NCBI GenBank assembly: GCA_963779325.1
Contig: CAVZXS010000025.1
Coordinates: forward strand, 372,001 to 436,000
Direction of reading: 5' to 3'
DNA from: CAVZXS01 sp963779325
GTDB taxonomy: Bacteria; Bacteroidota; Bacteroidia; Chitinophagales; Chitinophagaceae
Length of the DNA: 64,000 nt
Shown: positions 27,249-36,045 of the stretch, piece by piece
Position numbering within the stretch: the stretch's first letter is position 1
Layout: each line of letters starts with the position of its first letter
Notes under the pieces: model-generated
What the model was told of the DNA's origin: nothing
What the model saw: only the letters and a program-made list of their open reading frames with translations
Databases searched by the model: none
Position numbers and translations under genes: made by a program

Positions 27249-28085
27249 ATGGAAGCTATTTCTCAAATACCCTCTCAGTTAAGACGAGATATCGTTCGAA
27301 TGGTTCATGGTGTACAAAGCGGTCACCCGGGTGGTTCATTAGGTTGTGTTGAATTTTTTACGGCTCTTTTCTTTAAAATCATGAAACACGACCCGGCCTT
27401 TAATATGGATGCTAAGGGCGAGGACGTTTTCTTTTTGTCCAATGGTCATATCTCTCCCGTATTCTATTCTACCCTTGCCAGGTCAGGTTATTTTGATATA
27501 AAAGAATTGGCCACCTTCCGAAAACTGAACACTCGTTTGCAGGGACACCCGGCTACTCACGAACATTTGCCGGGCATTCGTATTGCTTCGGGCTCATTGG
27601 GGCAGGGCTTGAGCGTGGCAATAGGCGCGGCTTTAGCTAAAAAGCTGAATGGCGATGACAGACTTGTATTCTCGCTTCACGGTGACGGAGAGCTGGAAGA
27701 AGGACAAATATGGGAGGCCATGATGTTTGCTGCTCATCATAAAATAGATAACCTTATCGCAACGGTAGATTGGAACGGACAACAAATTGACGGCCCTACT
27801 GAAAAGGTAATGAGCCTTGGCGATTTGAAAGCAAAGTTTCTTTCATTTAACTGGGAAGTAATTAGCCTGGAGAACGGAAATGATCTTGAAGAAGTAATTA
27901 CCGCTTTAGAAAAAGCAAAAACACTAACCGGCAAGGGTAAACCCGTTGCTGTTTTGATGAAAACCGCTATGGGTAAAGGCGTCGATTTTATGGAAGGCAG
28001 TCACGAATGGCACGGGATAGCGCCTAATGATGAGCAATTAGCTAAGGCATTGGCACAATTGCCGGAAACCATTGGCGATTATTAA
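27249..28085 (+). CDS. Transketolase, N-terminal subunit
   Basis: The thiamine-pyrophosphate half of a split transketolase (pentose phosphate pathway). 278 residues cover only the N-terminal domain: HGVQSGHPGGSLG, ASGSLGQGLSVAIG, and the TPP motif GDGELEEGQIWEA ... DWNGQQIDG. The C-terminal subunit, which supplies the pyrimidine-domain residues needed for activity, is normally the next gene but is absent here; a convergent permease gene follows 31 bases later. The partner must be encoded elsewhere. Confidence 0.92.
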   Translation: MEAISQIPSQLRRDIVRMVHGVQSGHPGGSLGCVEFFTALFFKIMKHDPAFNMDAKGEDVFFLSNGHISPVFYSTLARSGYFDIKELATFRKLNTRLQGHPATHEHLPGIRIASGSLGQGLSVAIGAALAKKLNGDDRLVFSLHGDGELEEGQIWEAMMFAAHHKIDNLIATVDWNGQQIDGPTEKVMSLGDLKAKFLSFNWEVISLENGNDLEEVITALEKAKTLTGKGKPVAVLMKTAMGKGVDFMEGSHEWHGIAPNDEQLAKALAQLPETIGDY

Positions 28086-28116
28086 TTTTTTTTGCAAAAA
28101 ATAAGCGGCCATTCAC

Positions 28117-29343
28117 TTATTCGCTGCGTAAAGAGAATTCGGTACCGGCAGCTTTTCGGGCCGGTATCCACGAAGCGATAAGCGAAATAATAAATACTGT
28201 AACGCCTACCAACAAGAAATCGGGCAATTGCATTTTTACGGGAAAATGATCAATCATAAAAGTAGCTCCCTGCATAGGTATTAATTTGTATGTTACCTGC
28301 AGCCATCCTACCAGTAATGCCAGTAACATACCTGCCGGGGCGCCTATACCCGCCAGCAACATGCCTTCGCTCAAAAATATTTTTTGAATAAAATTTTTAT
28401 TGGCTCCCATTGCATGTAATACACCGATGTCTTTTTGTTTTTCCAGAACCAACATTGTCAATGAACTGATCACGGTAAATGAAGCGACAATAAGTATTAA
28501 ACAAAGCACCGCGTAAATAACCCATTTTTCCGCCTGCACAACAGCGTACAGACTTTGATTCTGCTGATACCTGGTAAGAACGGAATAATTGCCGTCAAAG
28601 ATTTTCTTAAGACGTTCCTGTACATTTTTTACATCGGCAAAATCCGTAATTCCAATTTCCAATGCGCTGTATTCATCAGTACCCAGTCCCAGCATCTGCT
28701 TCATGAAAGCAAGATTGGTAATAGCATATTTATTATCAAACTCCTGCTGAATTAAAAATGTACCCGCTGTATTTATTGTATCGCCGCTGATGGCCTTCAT
28801 CGGGTCGGTAACAGAAGCGTCGGGTTTTTTGGGTAAATAAATGACAAGCGGAATAATATTGCGGTCGGCCTGCACACCTACGGCATTTTCTACACCGGCG
28901 CCCAGCAATACAAGCGGGTTATCAGCATCGCCCAATTCATAATCTCCTTTTACCAAATGATCTTTTATACCCGCTACATATTGATGATTTTCATCCACGC
29001 CTTTCAAATAAACCGCTGACTGTATTTCGTCGTTTTGCAGTATCCCTTTTTCTTCCGCTATCAATGAAAAATTCTTTATTTCCCTGATAGCTTTTATTTT
29101 CTCCAATTGTTGCGGTGTGATGCTTATTACCTTACCCGATGCGGGAGAAACTCTCAGGTCTGTATAAAAAGTAGAATAAATATTTTTTACCAAATCTTCA
29201 AAGCCGTTGTATACACTCAGCACCAGTATAAGCGCCGCTGTACCAAATACCATGGCGGCAATACTTACCCTTGCAATGATGTTGATGGCATTGGTAGATT
29301 TTTTGGCTTTAAAATATCGATAAGCGAATAAAAAAGTCAACAC
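28117..29343 (-). CDS. LolC/LolE-type lipoprotein-releasing permease
   Basis: A 408-residue ABC permease with the FtsX/MacB plan: one helix near the N-terminus (about residues 23-48), a large periplasmic domain (about 50-270), and three helices at the C-terminus. NIIARVSIAAMVFGTAALILVLSVYNGFE is typical of LolC/E. It should move lipoproteins from the inner membrane to LolA with a LolD ATPase. The start codon is GTG at 29343. It is encoded 44 bases downstream of rbfA on the same strand. Confidence 0.88.
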   Translation of the reverse strand: MLTFLFAYRYFKAKKSTNAINIIARVSIAAMVFGTAALILVLSVYNGFEDLVKNIYSTFYTDLRVSPASGKVISITPQQLEKIKAIREIKNFSLIAEEKGILQNDEIQSAVYLKGVDENHQYVAGIKDHLVKGDYELGDADNPLVLLGAGVENAVGVQADRNIIPLVIYLPKKPDASVTDPMKAISGDTINTAGTFLIQQEFDNKYAITNLAFMKQMLGLGTDEYSALEIGITDFADVKNVQERLKKIFDGNYSVLTRYQQNQSLYAVVQAEKWVIYAVLCLILIVASFTVISSLTMLVLEKQKDIGVLHAMGANKNFIQKIFLSEGMLLAGIGAPAGMLLALLVGWLQVTYKLIPMQGATFMIDHFPVKMQLPDFLLVGVTVFIISLIASWIPARKAAGTEFSLRSE

Positions 29344-29387
29344 GTTTCGGGTTTAAAAGTTTAGTGCAGCGAAGAAAAGATTTTTTG

Positions 29388-29780
29388 TTAAACGGATTTT
29401 TTTCGGGGCTTCGGTTTTTCATCTTCCTTGCCGGCCTTAATTTCTTTAAACAATTCTTCCATTTTAAATACATGATCCAACGTATCGTCCTTAAAATATT
29501 TTATCTCGGGTATCCTGCGCACCTGTCGTTTTATTTTTTCGGCCAATTGTTTTTTTATTTCGTGGGTCCTGTCTTCAATTTTTTTCATAGCCGCTTCGGC
29601 ATCTTTTACCTGGAACAGGCTGAGATAGATCCTCGCTTCCAGCAGGTCAGGAGTAATTTTTACGCCGGCAATGGATACCATGCCTCCGTCAATCATATTC
29701 AAACTCAGGCGTTGAAAAATTGCTGTCAGTTCTTCATGCAATACACTGCTGATTTGTTTTTGTCTTTTGCCTTCTTCCAT
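29388..29780 (-). CDS. rbfA: Ribosome-binding factor A
   Basis: A 30S maturation factor with a KH-like fold, 130 residues. Start EEGKRQKQISSVLHEELTAIFQR and the conserved VSIAGVKITPDLLEARIYLSLF fit the family, and the C-terminal lysine-rich tail is common in Bacteroidota. It is cotranscribed with the LolC/E gene, an arrangement often seen in this phylum. It diverges from the MsbA-like gene with a 66-base gap. Confidence 0.94.
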   Translation of the reverse strand: MEEGKRQKQISSVLHEELTAIFQRLSLNMIDGGMVSIAGVKITPDLLEARIYLSLFQVKDAEAAMKKIEDRTHEIKKQLAEKIKRQVRRIPEIKYFKDDTLDHVFKMEELFKEIKAGKEDEKPKPRKKSV

Positions 29781-29846
29781 GTCTTAACAATTAAGTTTGG
29801 TGTAAAATTAGTTACTTTGCGCCGTTTAAAGCACTATTAGTATATA

Positions 29847-31668
29847 ATGAAAAAATACGCACGGATATTTAACTATCTGGGTAATTATAAAGAAAAAGTA
29901 GCTCTGTATTTTCTTTTCGTTATTCTGTCCATCGCATTTTCCATAGTTTCCCTCGGTATGCTGGCGCCTTTTTTTAAACTTTTGTTTTTAAAAGATGCTT
30001 CTGATATCAATGTAACCGGCGGCAACCCGGTATTCAGAGAAATTCAGCGACTGATGCTAGCAGCAAATGAACTCATCGGGTTTATTTGGCGGTACATTAG
30101 GTGTTTTGGCGTTGCTCTGTATTATTATCGTTGTATTTATTTTATTAAAAAATCTTTTTCTCTACCTGTCATTTTATGTACTTAACCCGCTGAAGAATAA
30201 AATTGTAAATACGCTGCGCTTAGAGTTGTATAACAAAATACTTCAATTGCCCGTTGGTTATTTTACCGAGAAAAGAAAAGGAGATATTATAAGCCGTATT
30301 ACTACCGATGTAAGCGAAGTGGAAAGCTCTGTAGTGGGCGCCATGGAAGGTTGGGTAAGAGACCCGTTGACCATTCTTCTCAATTTCGCGGTATTATTTT
30401 ATATCAGCCCGCAGCTTACGTTTTTTATTCTGCTGTCTATTCCCGTTATTGGTTTTGTAATTGGGCGGGTGAATCGTTCACTGAAAAAACAATCGAATGA
30501 AGTAGCCGTTAAGCATGGCGAATCTATTTCAATTTTAGATGAAACCTTAGGCGGACTCAGGGTTATTAAAGCATTTAACATAGAGAAATTATTGCGAGAC
30601 AGGTTCTCGAACATCAATACAGAATTACTAAATGCAAAAAATCATATCGGTTACCGCAGAGACCTTGCTTCACCATTATCAGAAGTGATGGGTGTAATGA
30701 TTTTTTGCGGCATACTTTGGTTTGGCGGACAGTTGGTATTAAAAAAAGAAATTGCTTTAGACCCATCCGTCTTTCTTACATACCTCGCTTTGTTTTACAA
30801 TATCATTAACCCCGTAAAGGCATTATCCACTTCGTTCAGCAATATGCAAAAAGGTAGTGCGGCCATTGCCCGTATAGACGAAGTTTTAAATACAAAGGTT
30901 ACAGTAGATGATAATCCCGGCGGTACAATCATTAATAGCTTCAACAGTAAAATTGAATTTCGTAATGCAACCTTTGCTTATACCGACGGCGTGATATTGG
31001 ATAATATTAATTTGACGGTCGAAAAAGGAAAGACCATTGCATTAGTAGGTTCATCCGGCGCCGGTAAATCTACATTGGCCGATTTGGTACCGCGTTTTCA
31101 TGATGTAACCGGCGGCGAAGTATTGATTGATGGCATCAATATTAAAGATTATTCATTGCATTCGCTTCGCAGTCTTATGAGTATTGTAACGCAGGAACCG
31201 ATACTCTTTAACGATACAATTGCCAACAACATTAAACTGGGTAAAGAAGACGCGACAGAGGAAGAAATAACCGTGGCGGCCCGGATCGCCAATGCGCATG
31301 ATTTTATTATACAAAAAGAAGAAGGGTATAATACCAATATTGGCGACAGGGGCAGTAAGCTGAGCGGCGGCGAAAGACAACGCCTGACGATTGCAAGAGC
31401 GGTATTAAAAAACCCACCGATACTTATCCTAGATGAAGCCACTTCCTCGTTGGATACCGAGAGTGAGCGATTGGTACAGGATGCTATTAATAATATGATG
31501 CAGAACAGAACGAGTATTGTTATTGCGCATCGTTTGTCTACCATTCGTCATGCGGATGAAATAATTGTTTTACAAAAAGGAAAAATTGCCGAACGTGGTA
31601 CGCATGATAGCCTGATGGCGCAAAACGGATTTTATAAAAAATTGGTGGAGATGCAGGAGGTGAAGTAA
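29847..31668 (+). CDS. MsbA-like ABC exporter, frameshifted
   Basis: A half-size ABC exporter (six-helix domain fused to an ATPase), the class that flips lipid A across the inner membrane. The reading frame is broken: the first part (29847 to about 30080) encodes the first helix, and the rest (from about 30081, +1 frame) encodes FGGTLGVLALL onward, with Walker A GSSGAGKST, signature LSGGERQRLTIARA and Walker B ILILDEATSSLD. Removing one base from the GGG or TTT at 30078-30083 restores a continuous protein of about 607 residues. A separate ATG at 30067 could start the second part alone, giving a protein without its first helix. Sequencing error seems the simplest reading. Confidence 0.85.
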
Positions 31669-32124
31669 TTAAGGTGTAGCAGGAGAGCTACTGTATCGCA
31701 TATTTATATATTGCAGAATTGCATCAATTTTTTCATCAGATAAATCTTCAAATCTTACATGATAGCTGCCATATTCTTCTTTTAAGCTTTTAACATATTT
31801 ATTATTCTTTTCAAATTTTTCGGGGTTTTTGATGAAGTTGTAAATGTTTTTTTTATCATTCCACGGACCACGTTCTTCAAAGCCTCCTAATGCAGGGCCT
31901 GTCATATTTTTAAAAACATTATGGCATGATGCACAATTAGCATTAAATAGATTTTTGCCATCATAATTTATTGCTGATCCGCTATCGGAGGTTTCGATGT
32001 GATCAATTATAGCAGGAGGGGCACTTGCATTTTTTGAGTTTGTAAACTTACCAATTGTAAAATAGCCGATAGCAATTGCTGCTAAAATAAGAAAAGCATA
32101 CATAAAATATTTGCCCTGATTCAT
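31669..32124 (-). CDS. Membrane-anchored c-type cytochrome
   Basis: A 151-residue protein with an N-terminal membrane anchor (residues about 6-26) and a single heme-binding motif CASCH at 64-68, followed by NMTGPALGG and downstream RFEDLSDEKIDAILQYI, which fit a small cytochrome c domain facing the periplasm. I chose the ATG at 32124; an upstream start would add seven residues. It is convergent with the MsbA-like gene (stop codons adjacent). A partner oxidase or reductase is not nearby. Confidence 0.85.
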   Translation of the reverse strand: MNQGKYFMYAFLILAAIAIGYFTIGKFTNSKNASAPPAIIDHIETSDSGSAINYDGKNLFNANCASCHNVFKNMTGPALGGFEERGPWNDKKNIYNFIKNPEKFEKNNKYVKSLKEEYGSYHVRFEDLSDEKIDAILQYINMRYSSSPATP

Positions 32125-32142
32125 TACGCTAAAGTTATAATA

Positions 32143-32168
32143 CAAAAAATCCCGCTCAAAGCAGGATT
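32143..32168 (-). terminator. Terminator of the acyl-CoA dehydrogenase remnant
   Basis: On the minus strand AATCCTGC / GCGGGATT (one T-G wobble) followed by six T. It lies directly after the remnant 3' end at 32191, so this is probably the ancestral terminator of that gene. Confidence 0.6.
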
Positions 32169-32190
32169 CAATTTTTATTAATAAATTTTT

Positions 32191-32275
32191 TTAACCCCTC
32201 AACACTTCCCGGCTTATTACAATCTTCTGTATTTCACCGGTTCCTTCGTCAATGGTTCAGAGTTTGGCAGCATGG
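32191..32275 (-). pseudogene. 3'-end remnant of an acyl-CoA dehydrogenase gene
   Basis: The minus strand reads AKL-stop-TIDEGTGEIQK then IVISREVLRG and a stop codon. This mirrors the end of the intact acyl-CoA dehydrogenase gene at 33844 (AKLCTIGEGTSEIQK, IVISREVLK). DNA positions 32201-32255 and 33851-33905 differ at only about four of 55 bases. A TGA replaces the Cys codon, so the piece is not functional. No upstream part of the gene is present. Confidence 0.8.
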
Positions 32276-32293
32276 TAAAAGTTTTAGTGTTGA

Positions 32294-32548
32294 AGTTCAG
32301 GCTGTATTAGTCGGAGGCAAAAACTATGGCAGGCTTACTTTGCCCATACCGATGTACATACTGTAAGAGAAGAATTAAAACTCAATCGCCCCGATGTAGG
32401 CTGGTATCAAATACGTAAAGCCCTGCAAGCCGGAAACAGCAGCGGTGATTTTGCAACGGTATCCTTCACTGCTTTTGAAGCCGCATATAAAGCATTAACC
32501 GAAAAGCTGCAACCGATGGTGTATGAGCTGGGTTTTTTGAGGGTGTAA
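32294..32548 (+). pseudogene. C-terminal fragment of an unidentified gene
   Basis: An open frame of about 84 codons with no start codon that ends at 32546-32548. It reads RRQKLWQAYFAHTDVHTVRE, then ELKLNRPDVGWYQIRKALQA, and ends ELGFLRV. The composition and codon use look like a true gene end. I do not recognise the family. A hairpin ACATTTT / AAAATGT with T-rich tail (32564-32589) follows as a likely terminator. The 5' part is missing at the junction with the acyl-CoA dehydrogenase remnant. Confidence 0.55.
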
Positions 32549-32610
32549 GGTAGCCTTTTTAGCACATTTTGTTGTAAAATGTTGTTTTTCAAACGAATAA
32601 GAAGAAGGGC

Positions 32611-32684
32611 AAAGTAAACTTATAAAAAGCTAAGTTTACTTTTAGGCTATAAAAGTAAACTTAACAAAAAATAAGTTTACTTTT
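32611..32684. promoter_or_regulatory. Doubled palindromic operator of the Fic gene
   Basis: Two perfect inverted repeats: AAAGTAAACTTA (32611-32622) with TAAGTTTACTTT (32631-32642), and AAAAGTAAACTTA (32651-32663) with TAAGTTTACTTTT (32672-32684). Both have 8-base spacers and they are 41 bases apart, about four helical turns. The last half-site contains a -7-like TACTTTTG (32678-32685) and ends four bases before the ATG, so a bound protein would block transcription and start. Confidence 0.75.
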
Positions 32685-32688
32685 GAGT

Positions 32689-33834
32689 ATGCATCAAAAC
32701 AACCAAATTGAAAAATTTATAGCCGGCCACTACGAAAAAGGCATCAACTACAAATACTTTGTACCTGCCGAAGTAAATAAGGAATGGATATGGACGGATG
32801 GCACATTAAACACATTGCTTGAAAAAGCATCAGTAAAACTGGGTGAGTTAAATTCTTATGCCCGGCTGGTACCTAATATAGATTTATTTATACAACTGCA
32901 TGTAACAAAAGAAGCGGTAGTAAGCAGCCGTATAGAAGGCACACAAACCAATATGGACGAAGCTTTTCTTCCGGTAGAAGAAATAAAACCCGAAAGAAGA
33001 AATGATTGGAAGGAGGTAAAAAACTATACAGCTGCTTTAAATAATTCAATAAGCGATTTAAATAAACTGGCCCTGTCATCCAGGTTGTTAAAGCAGGCAC
33101 ATAAAATTTTATTAACGGATGTACGGGGCGAACATAAATTGCCGGGAGAGTTTCGCAACAGCCAAAACTGGATTGGCGGTGCTTCATTAGCCGATGCTGC
33201 TTTTATTCCACCGGCACATCATTATGTAAATCCATTAATGGGCGACCTTGAAAATTTTTTGCATAATGACACTATACAGGTTCCATCTCTAATCCGTATA
33301 GGTATAGCACACTACCAATTTGAAACGATACACCCTTTTTTAGATGGTAATGGCCGTATCGGTAGATTGTTAATTACACTTTATTTGGTATCGCAAAATA
33401 TATTAGAAAAACCGCTGCTTTATCTTAGTGCTTTTTTTGAAAAAAATAAAACGTTGTATTATGATAATCTTAGCAGGGTAAGGGACAAAAATGATTTGCT
33501 TCACTGGTTAACTTACTTTTTAGTGGGTGTTGAAGAAACAGCCACCAAGGCTGTGGAAACACTTTCGGCTATTATGAAATTAAAAGCACAGTTAGAAAAA
33601 GATATTCATGAAAAATTAGAAAGGCGCAGCCATAACGGATTAAAGCTGCTGCTGCACTTGTTTGAAAATCCTGTTGTTACGGTAAAAAAAGTAGAGGAGG
33701 TTTGTACATTAAGTGTGAAGGCAGCTAACAATTTAGTTGCCGTTTTTGAAGAAAATAACTGGCTTAAACAATTGGGAGAAGGGCAACGATACAGGGCTTT
33801 TGTTTTTGAACCGTATCTTAATTTATTTAAATAA
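32689..33834 (+). CDS. Fic-domain AMP-transferase with N-terminal inhibitory helix
   Basis: A 381-residue Fic protein, expected to attach AMP (or another nucleotide part) to hydroxyl groups of target proteins. The Fic_N domain carries the inhibitory motif SSRIEG (residues 79-84), whose glutamate blocks ATP until relieved (class II). The active motif HPFLDGNGRIGR begins at His215. The C-terminus (about 300-381) looks like a winged helix able to bind DNA. I chose ATG 32689; a TTG six bases upstream lies inside the operator. It may repress itself through the paired palindromes upstream. It lies on an islet between two copies of an acyl-CoA dehydrogenase 3' end. Confidence 0.92.
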   Translation: MHQNNQIEKFIAGHYEKGINYKYFVPAEVNKEWIWTDGTLNTLLEKASVKLGELNSYARLVPNIDLFIQLHVTKEAVVSSRIEGTQTNMDEAFLPVEEIKPERRNDWKEVKNYTAALNNSISDLNKLALSSRLLKQAHKILLTDVRGEHKLPGEFRNSQNWIGGASLADAAFIPPAHHYVNPLMGDLENFLHNDTIQVPSLIRIGIAHYQFETIHPFLDGNGRIGRLLITLYLVSQNILEKPLLYLSAFFEKNKTLYYDNLSRVRDKNDLLHWLTYFLVGVEETATKAVETLSAIMKLKAQLEKDIHEKLERRSHNGLKLLLHLFENPVVTVKKVEEVCTLSVKAANNLVAVFEENNWLKQLGEGQRYRAFVFEPYLNLFK

Positions 33835-33843
33835 GCCTTATAA

Positions 33844-34983
33844 TTACTTCAACACTTCTCTGCTTATTACAATCTTCTGTATTTCACTGGTTCCTTCGCC
33901 AATGGTACACAACTTAGCATCACGATAATATTTCTCTACAGGAAAATCTTTGGTATAACCGTAACCGCCAAAAATTTGTACGGCATCATTGGCTACTCTT
34001 ACTGCCACTTCGCTGGCATAATATTTTGCCATCGCTGCTTGCTTGGTCATGCGCAGATGGCGGTTTTTTAAATCGCAGGCTTGTAAAGTAAGTAAGTCCG
34101 CCGCTGCAATTTCAGTTGCCATATCGGCCAGTTTAAAAGATATACCCTGGAAGCTAGAAATCGGCTTGTCAAACTGGTATCTTTCCTGCGAGTACTGCAA
34201 TGCCGCTTCATAAGCGCCTTTAGCAATACCGAGAGAAAGTGAGGCAATAGAAATTCTTCCGCCGTCCAATACTTTCATTGCTTGTTTAAACCCGGCGCCA
34301 ACTTCGCCCAACCTGTTTGTATCGGGTACAATGCAATTATCAAAAATCATTTCGGCAGTTTCGCTGGCACGCATGCCTAATTTATTTTCTTTTTTACCGC
34401 CGCTAAATCCTTTTGTTCCTTTTTCTATTATAAATGCGGTTGAATTATCCTTTGCTCTCGCTTCGCCGGTTCTGCAAATAACTACAGCCACATCGCCGGT
34501 TTTGCCATGTGTAATCCAATTCTTGGTTCCGTTGATGATCCAATTGTTACCATCTTTTACAGCGGTGCATTTCATATTACCCGCGTCGCTGCCCGTGTTG
34601 GCTTCGGTAAGCCCCCAAGCGCCTATCCATTCTGCGGATGCTAATTTGGGTAAATATTTTTTCTTTTGTTTCTCGTTGGCAAATGCAAGTATATGACCCG
34701 TACACAATGAATTATGAGCAGCTATACTTAAGCCGATGGAACCGCATACTTTCGAAATTTCTTCTATCACTGCTTTGTATTCAAAATAACTTAAACCTGA
34801 ACCGCCGTATTGCTCAGGTACCAACACGCCCATCATACCCAATTTGCCGAGTTCTTTAAAAACGTGCAAAGGAAATTCCTGGCTTTCGTCCCATTGCATT
34901 ACAAAGGGCTTTATATGTTGCTGCGCAAAATCCTTTGCAGTTTGTGCCACCTGCTGCGTTACTTCCGTTGGTAAAAAGTTCAT
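33844..34983 (-). CDS. Acyl-CoA dehydrogenase
   Basis: FAD-dependent enzyme of fatty-acid or branched-chain acyl-CoA oxidation, 379 residues from the ATG at 34983 (an upstream in-frame start would add a Cys-rich stretch foreign to the family). Visible signatures: WGLTEANTGSDAGNMKCTA for FAD and substrate binding, and the C-terminal QIFGGYGYTKDFPVEKYYRDAK with the catalytic-base region typical of short-chain or isovaleryl types followed by IGEGTSEIQ. Its stop codon is 9 bases from the convergent Fic gene, and no terminator of its own remains there. Confidence 0.95.
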   Translation of the reverse strand: MNFLPTEVTQQVAQTAKDFAQQHIKPFVMQWDESQEFPLHVFKELGKLGMMGVLVPEQYGGSGLSYFEYKAVIEEISKVCGSIGLSIAAHNSLCTGHILAFANEKQKKKYLPKLASAEWIGAWGLTEANTGSDAGNMKCTAVKDGNNWIINGTKNWITHGKTGDVAVVICRTGEARAKDNSTAFIIEKGTKGFSGGKKENKLGMRASETAEMIFDNCIVPDTNRLGEVGAGFKQAMKVLDGGRISIASLSLGIAKGAYEAALQYSQERYQFDKPISSFQGISFKLADMATEIAAADLLTLQACDLKNRHLRMTKQAAMAKYYASEVAVRVANDAVQIFGGYGYTKDFPVEKYYRDAKLCTIGEGTSEIQKIVISREVLK

Positions 34984-35004
34984 TGGGGAAATTTTTTTTA
35001 GACA

Positions 35005-35041
35005 ACATAGCACAGAACAAAATTTTTGAACTGTGCTATGT
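35005..35041. repeat. Inverted repeat between metallo-hydrolase and acyl-CoA dehydrogenase genes
   Basis: A perfect 11-bp inverted repeat ACATAGCACAG / CTGTGCTATGT with a 15-base AT-rich loop. It may end the metallo-hydrolase transcript or serve as an operator for the dehydrogenase gene; it lies just upstream of that gene's start. The T-run expected of a strong terminator is weak. Confidence 0.55.
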
Positions 35042-35154
35042 CTTGCCTTTTTAATCATATGGACAAGCAATCGCGATACAATCGTTAAAGGCTGAGCAAA
35101 GAAAGGGATTTTATTTCACACTAACAAGTGTTAGCATGAAATATTTTTACACTT

Positions 35155-35979
35155 TTACAGGGAAATAACCAATCCGTCGTAGCTGAGATGAATCCCCGCC
35201 GGCACCTCTTTTTGAATAACATCGTGCAGTCCCAATTGGTGAGAGATATGGGTAAAGTAAGTATCGGGTACCTGCAATCCTTTTGCCATATCAATTGCTT
35301 CTTCCAATGTAAAGTGAGCGATATGTTTTTGTTTTCGAAGCGCATTCAGTACAAGTACTTCGCTTCCTTTTATTTTTTCTTTTTCGCTGTCTTCTATCTT
35401 ATTGGCGTCGGTGATGTAGGTAAAATTGCCAAACCGGTAACCGTACACCGGCATTTTTAAATGCCAAACCAAAATGGGTGTAACCGGAATATCACCCACA
35501 ACAAAAGGAGTTAAGTCAATTTGGTTCAACTCAATTTCCGGTACGCCCTGGTATTTAAACTCGGCGAATGCATAATAAAAATCTCTTCGCAATGCTTCTT
35601 CCGTCAGCGAGTTGGCATACAGTTGCATTGGTTTTTTGGTAAAAAAATTAAATGCTTTTATATCATCCAGCCCGGCCAAATGATCTTTGTGCGGATGTGT
35701 AAACAGCACTGCATCCAAATGTTTTGTTTTTGTACGAAGCATCTGGTAACGAAAATCGGGCCCGGTATCAACCACCAATGCAGTAGTAGCAGATTTCACC
35801 AAAATACTGGAGCGAAGACGATTGTCTTTTTTATTAGCGGAAGTACAAACTTCACAGTCGCAACCAATCATAGGTACGCCGCTGCTGGTACCCGTGCCAA
35901 GAAATGTTATTTGTAAAGGAGGACAATGCACAGGCAAATGTACGATACCGTGTGAACGAATGATAAAGTGAAAAGTCAA
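35155..35979 (-). CDS. MBL-fold metallo-hydrolase (PhnP-like)
   Basis: A beta-lactamase-fold hydrolase of up to 274 residues. The core starts at LQITFLGTGTSSGVPMIGCDCEVC, a PhnP-like opening, and has the metal site FTHPHKDHLAGLDD (HxHxDH variant) and later histidines in WHLKMPVYG and FTHISHQLG. PhnP cleaves cyclic phosphodiesters; the substrate here is unknown. The first ~20 residues (from ATG 35979) come from repeat-like AAAGTC DNA and may not be translated; a GTG at 35931 is an alternative start. Confidence 0.85.
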   Translation of the reverse strand: MTFHFIIRSHGIVHLPVHCPPLQITFLGTGTSSGVPMIGCDCEVCTSANKKDNRLRSSILVKSATTALVVDTGPDFRYQMLRTKTKHLDAVLFTHPHKDHLAGLDDIKAFNFFTKKPMQLYANSLTEEALRRDFYYAFAEFKYQGVPEIELNQIDLTPFVVGDIPVTPILVWHLKMPVYGYRFGNFTYITDANKIEDSEKEKIKGSEVLVLNALRKQKHIAHFTLEEAIDMAKGLQVPDTYFTHISHQLGLHDVIQKEVPAGIHLSYDGLVISL

Positions 35980-36045
35980 AAGTCAAAAAATCTTCAGATT
36001 GCAGCGTTTTGTGACGCAACCGGCATTTGCTATTCAGTAAAAGAT

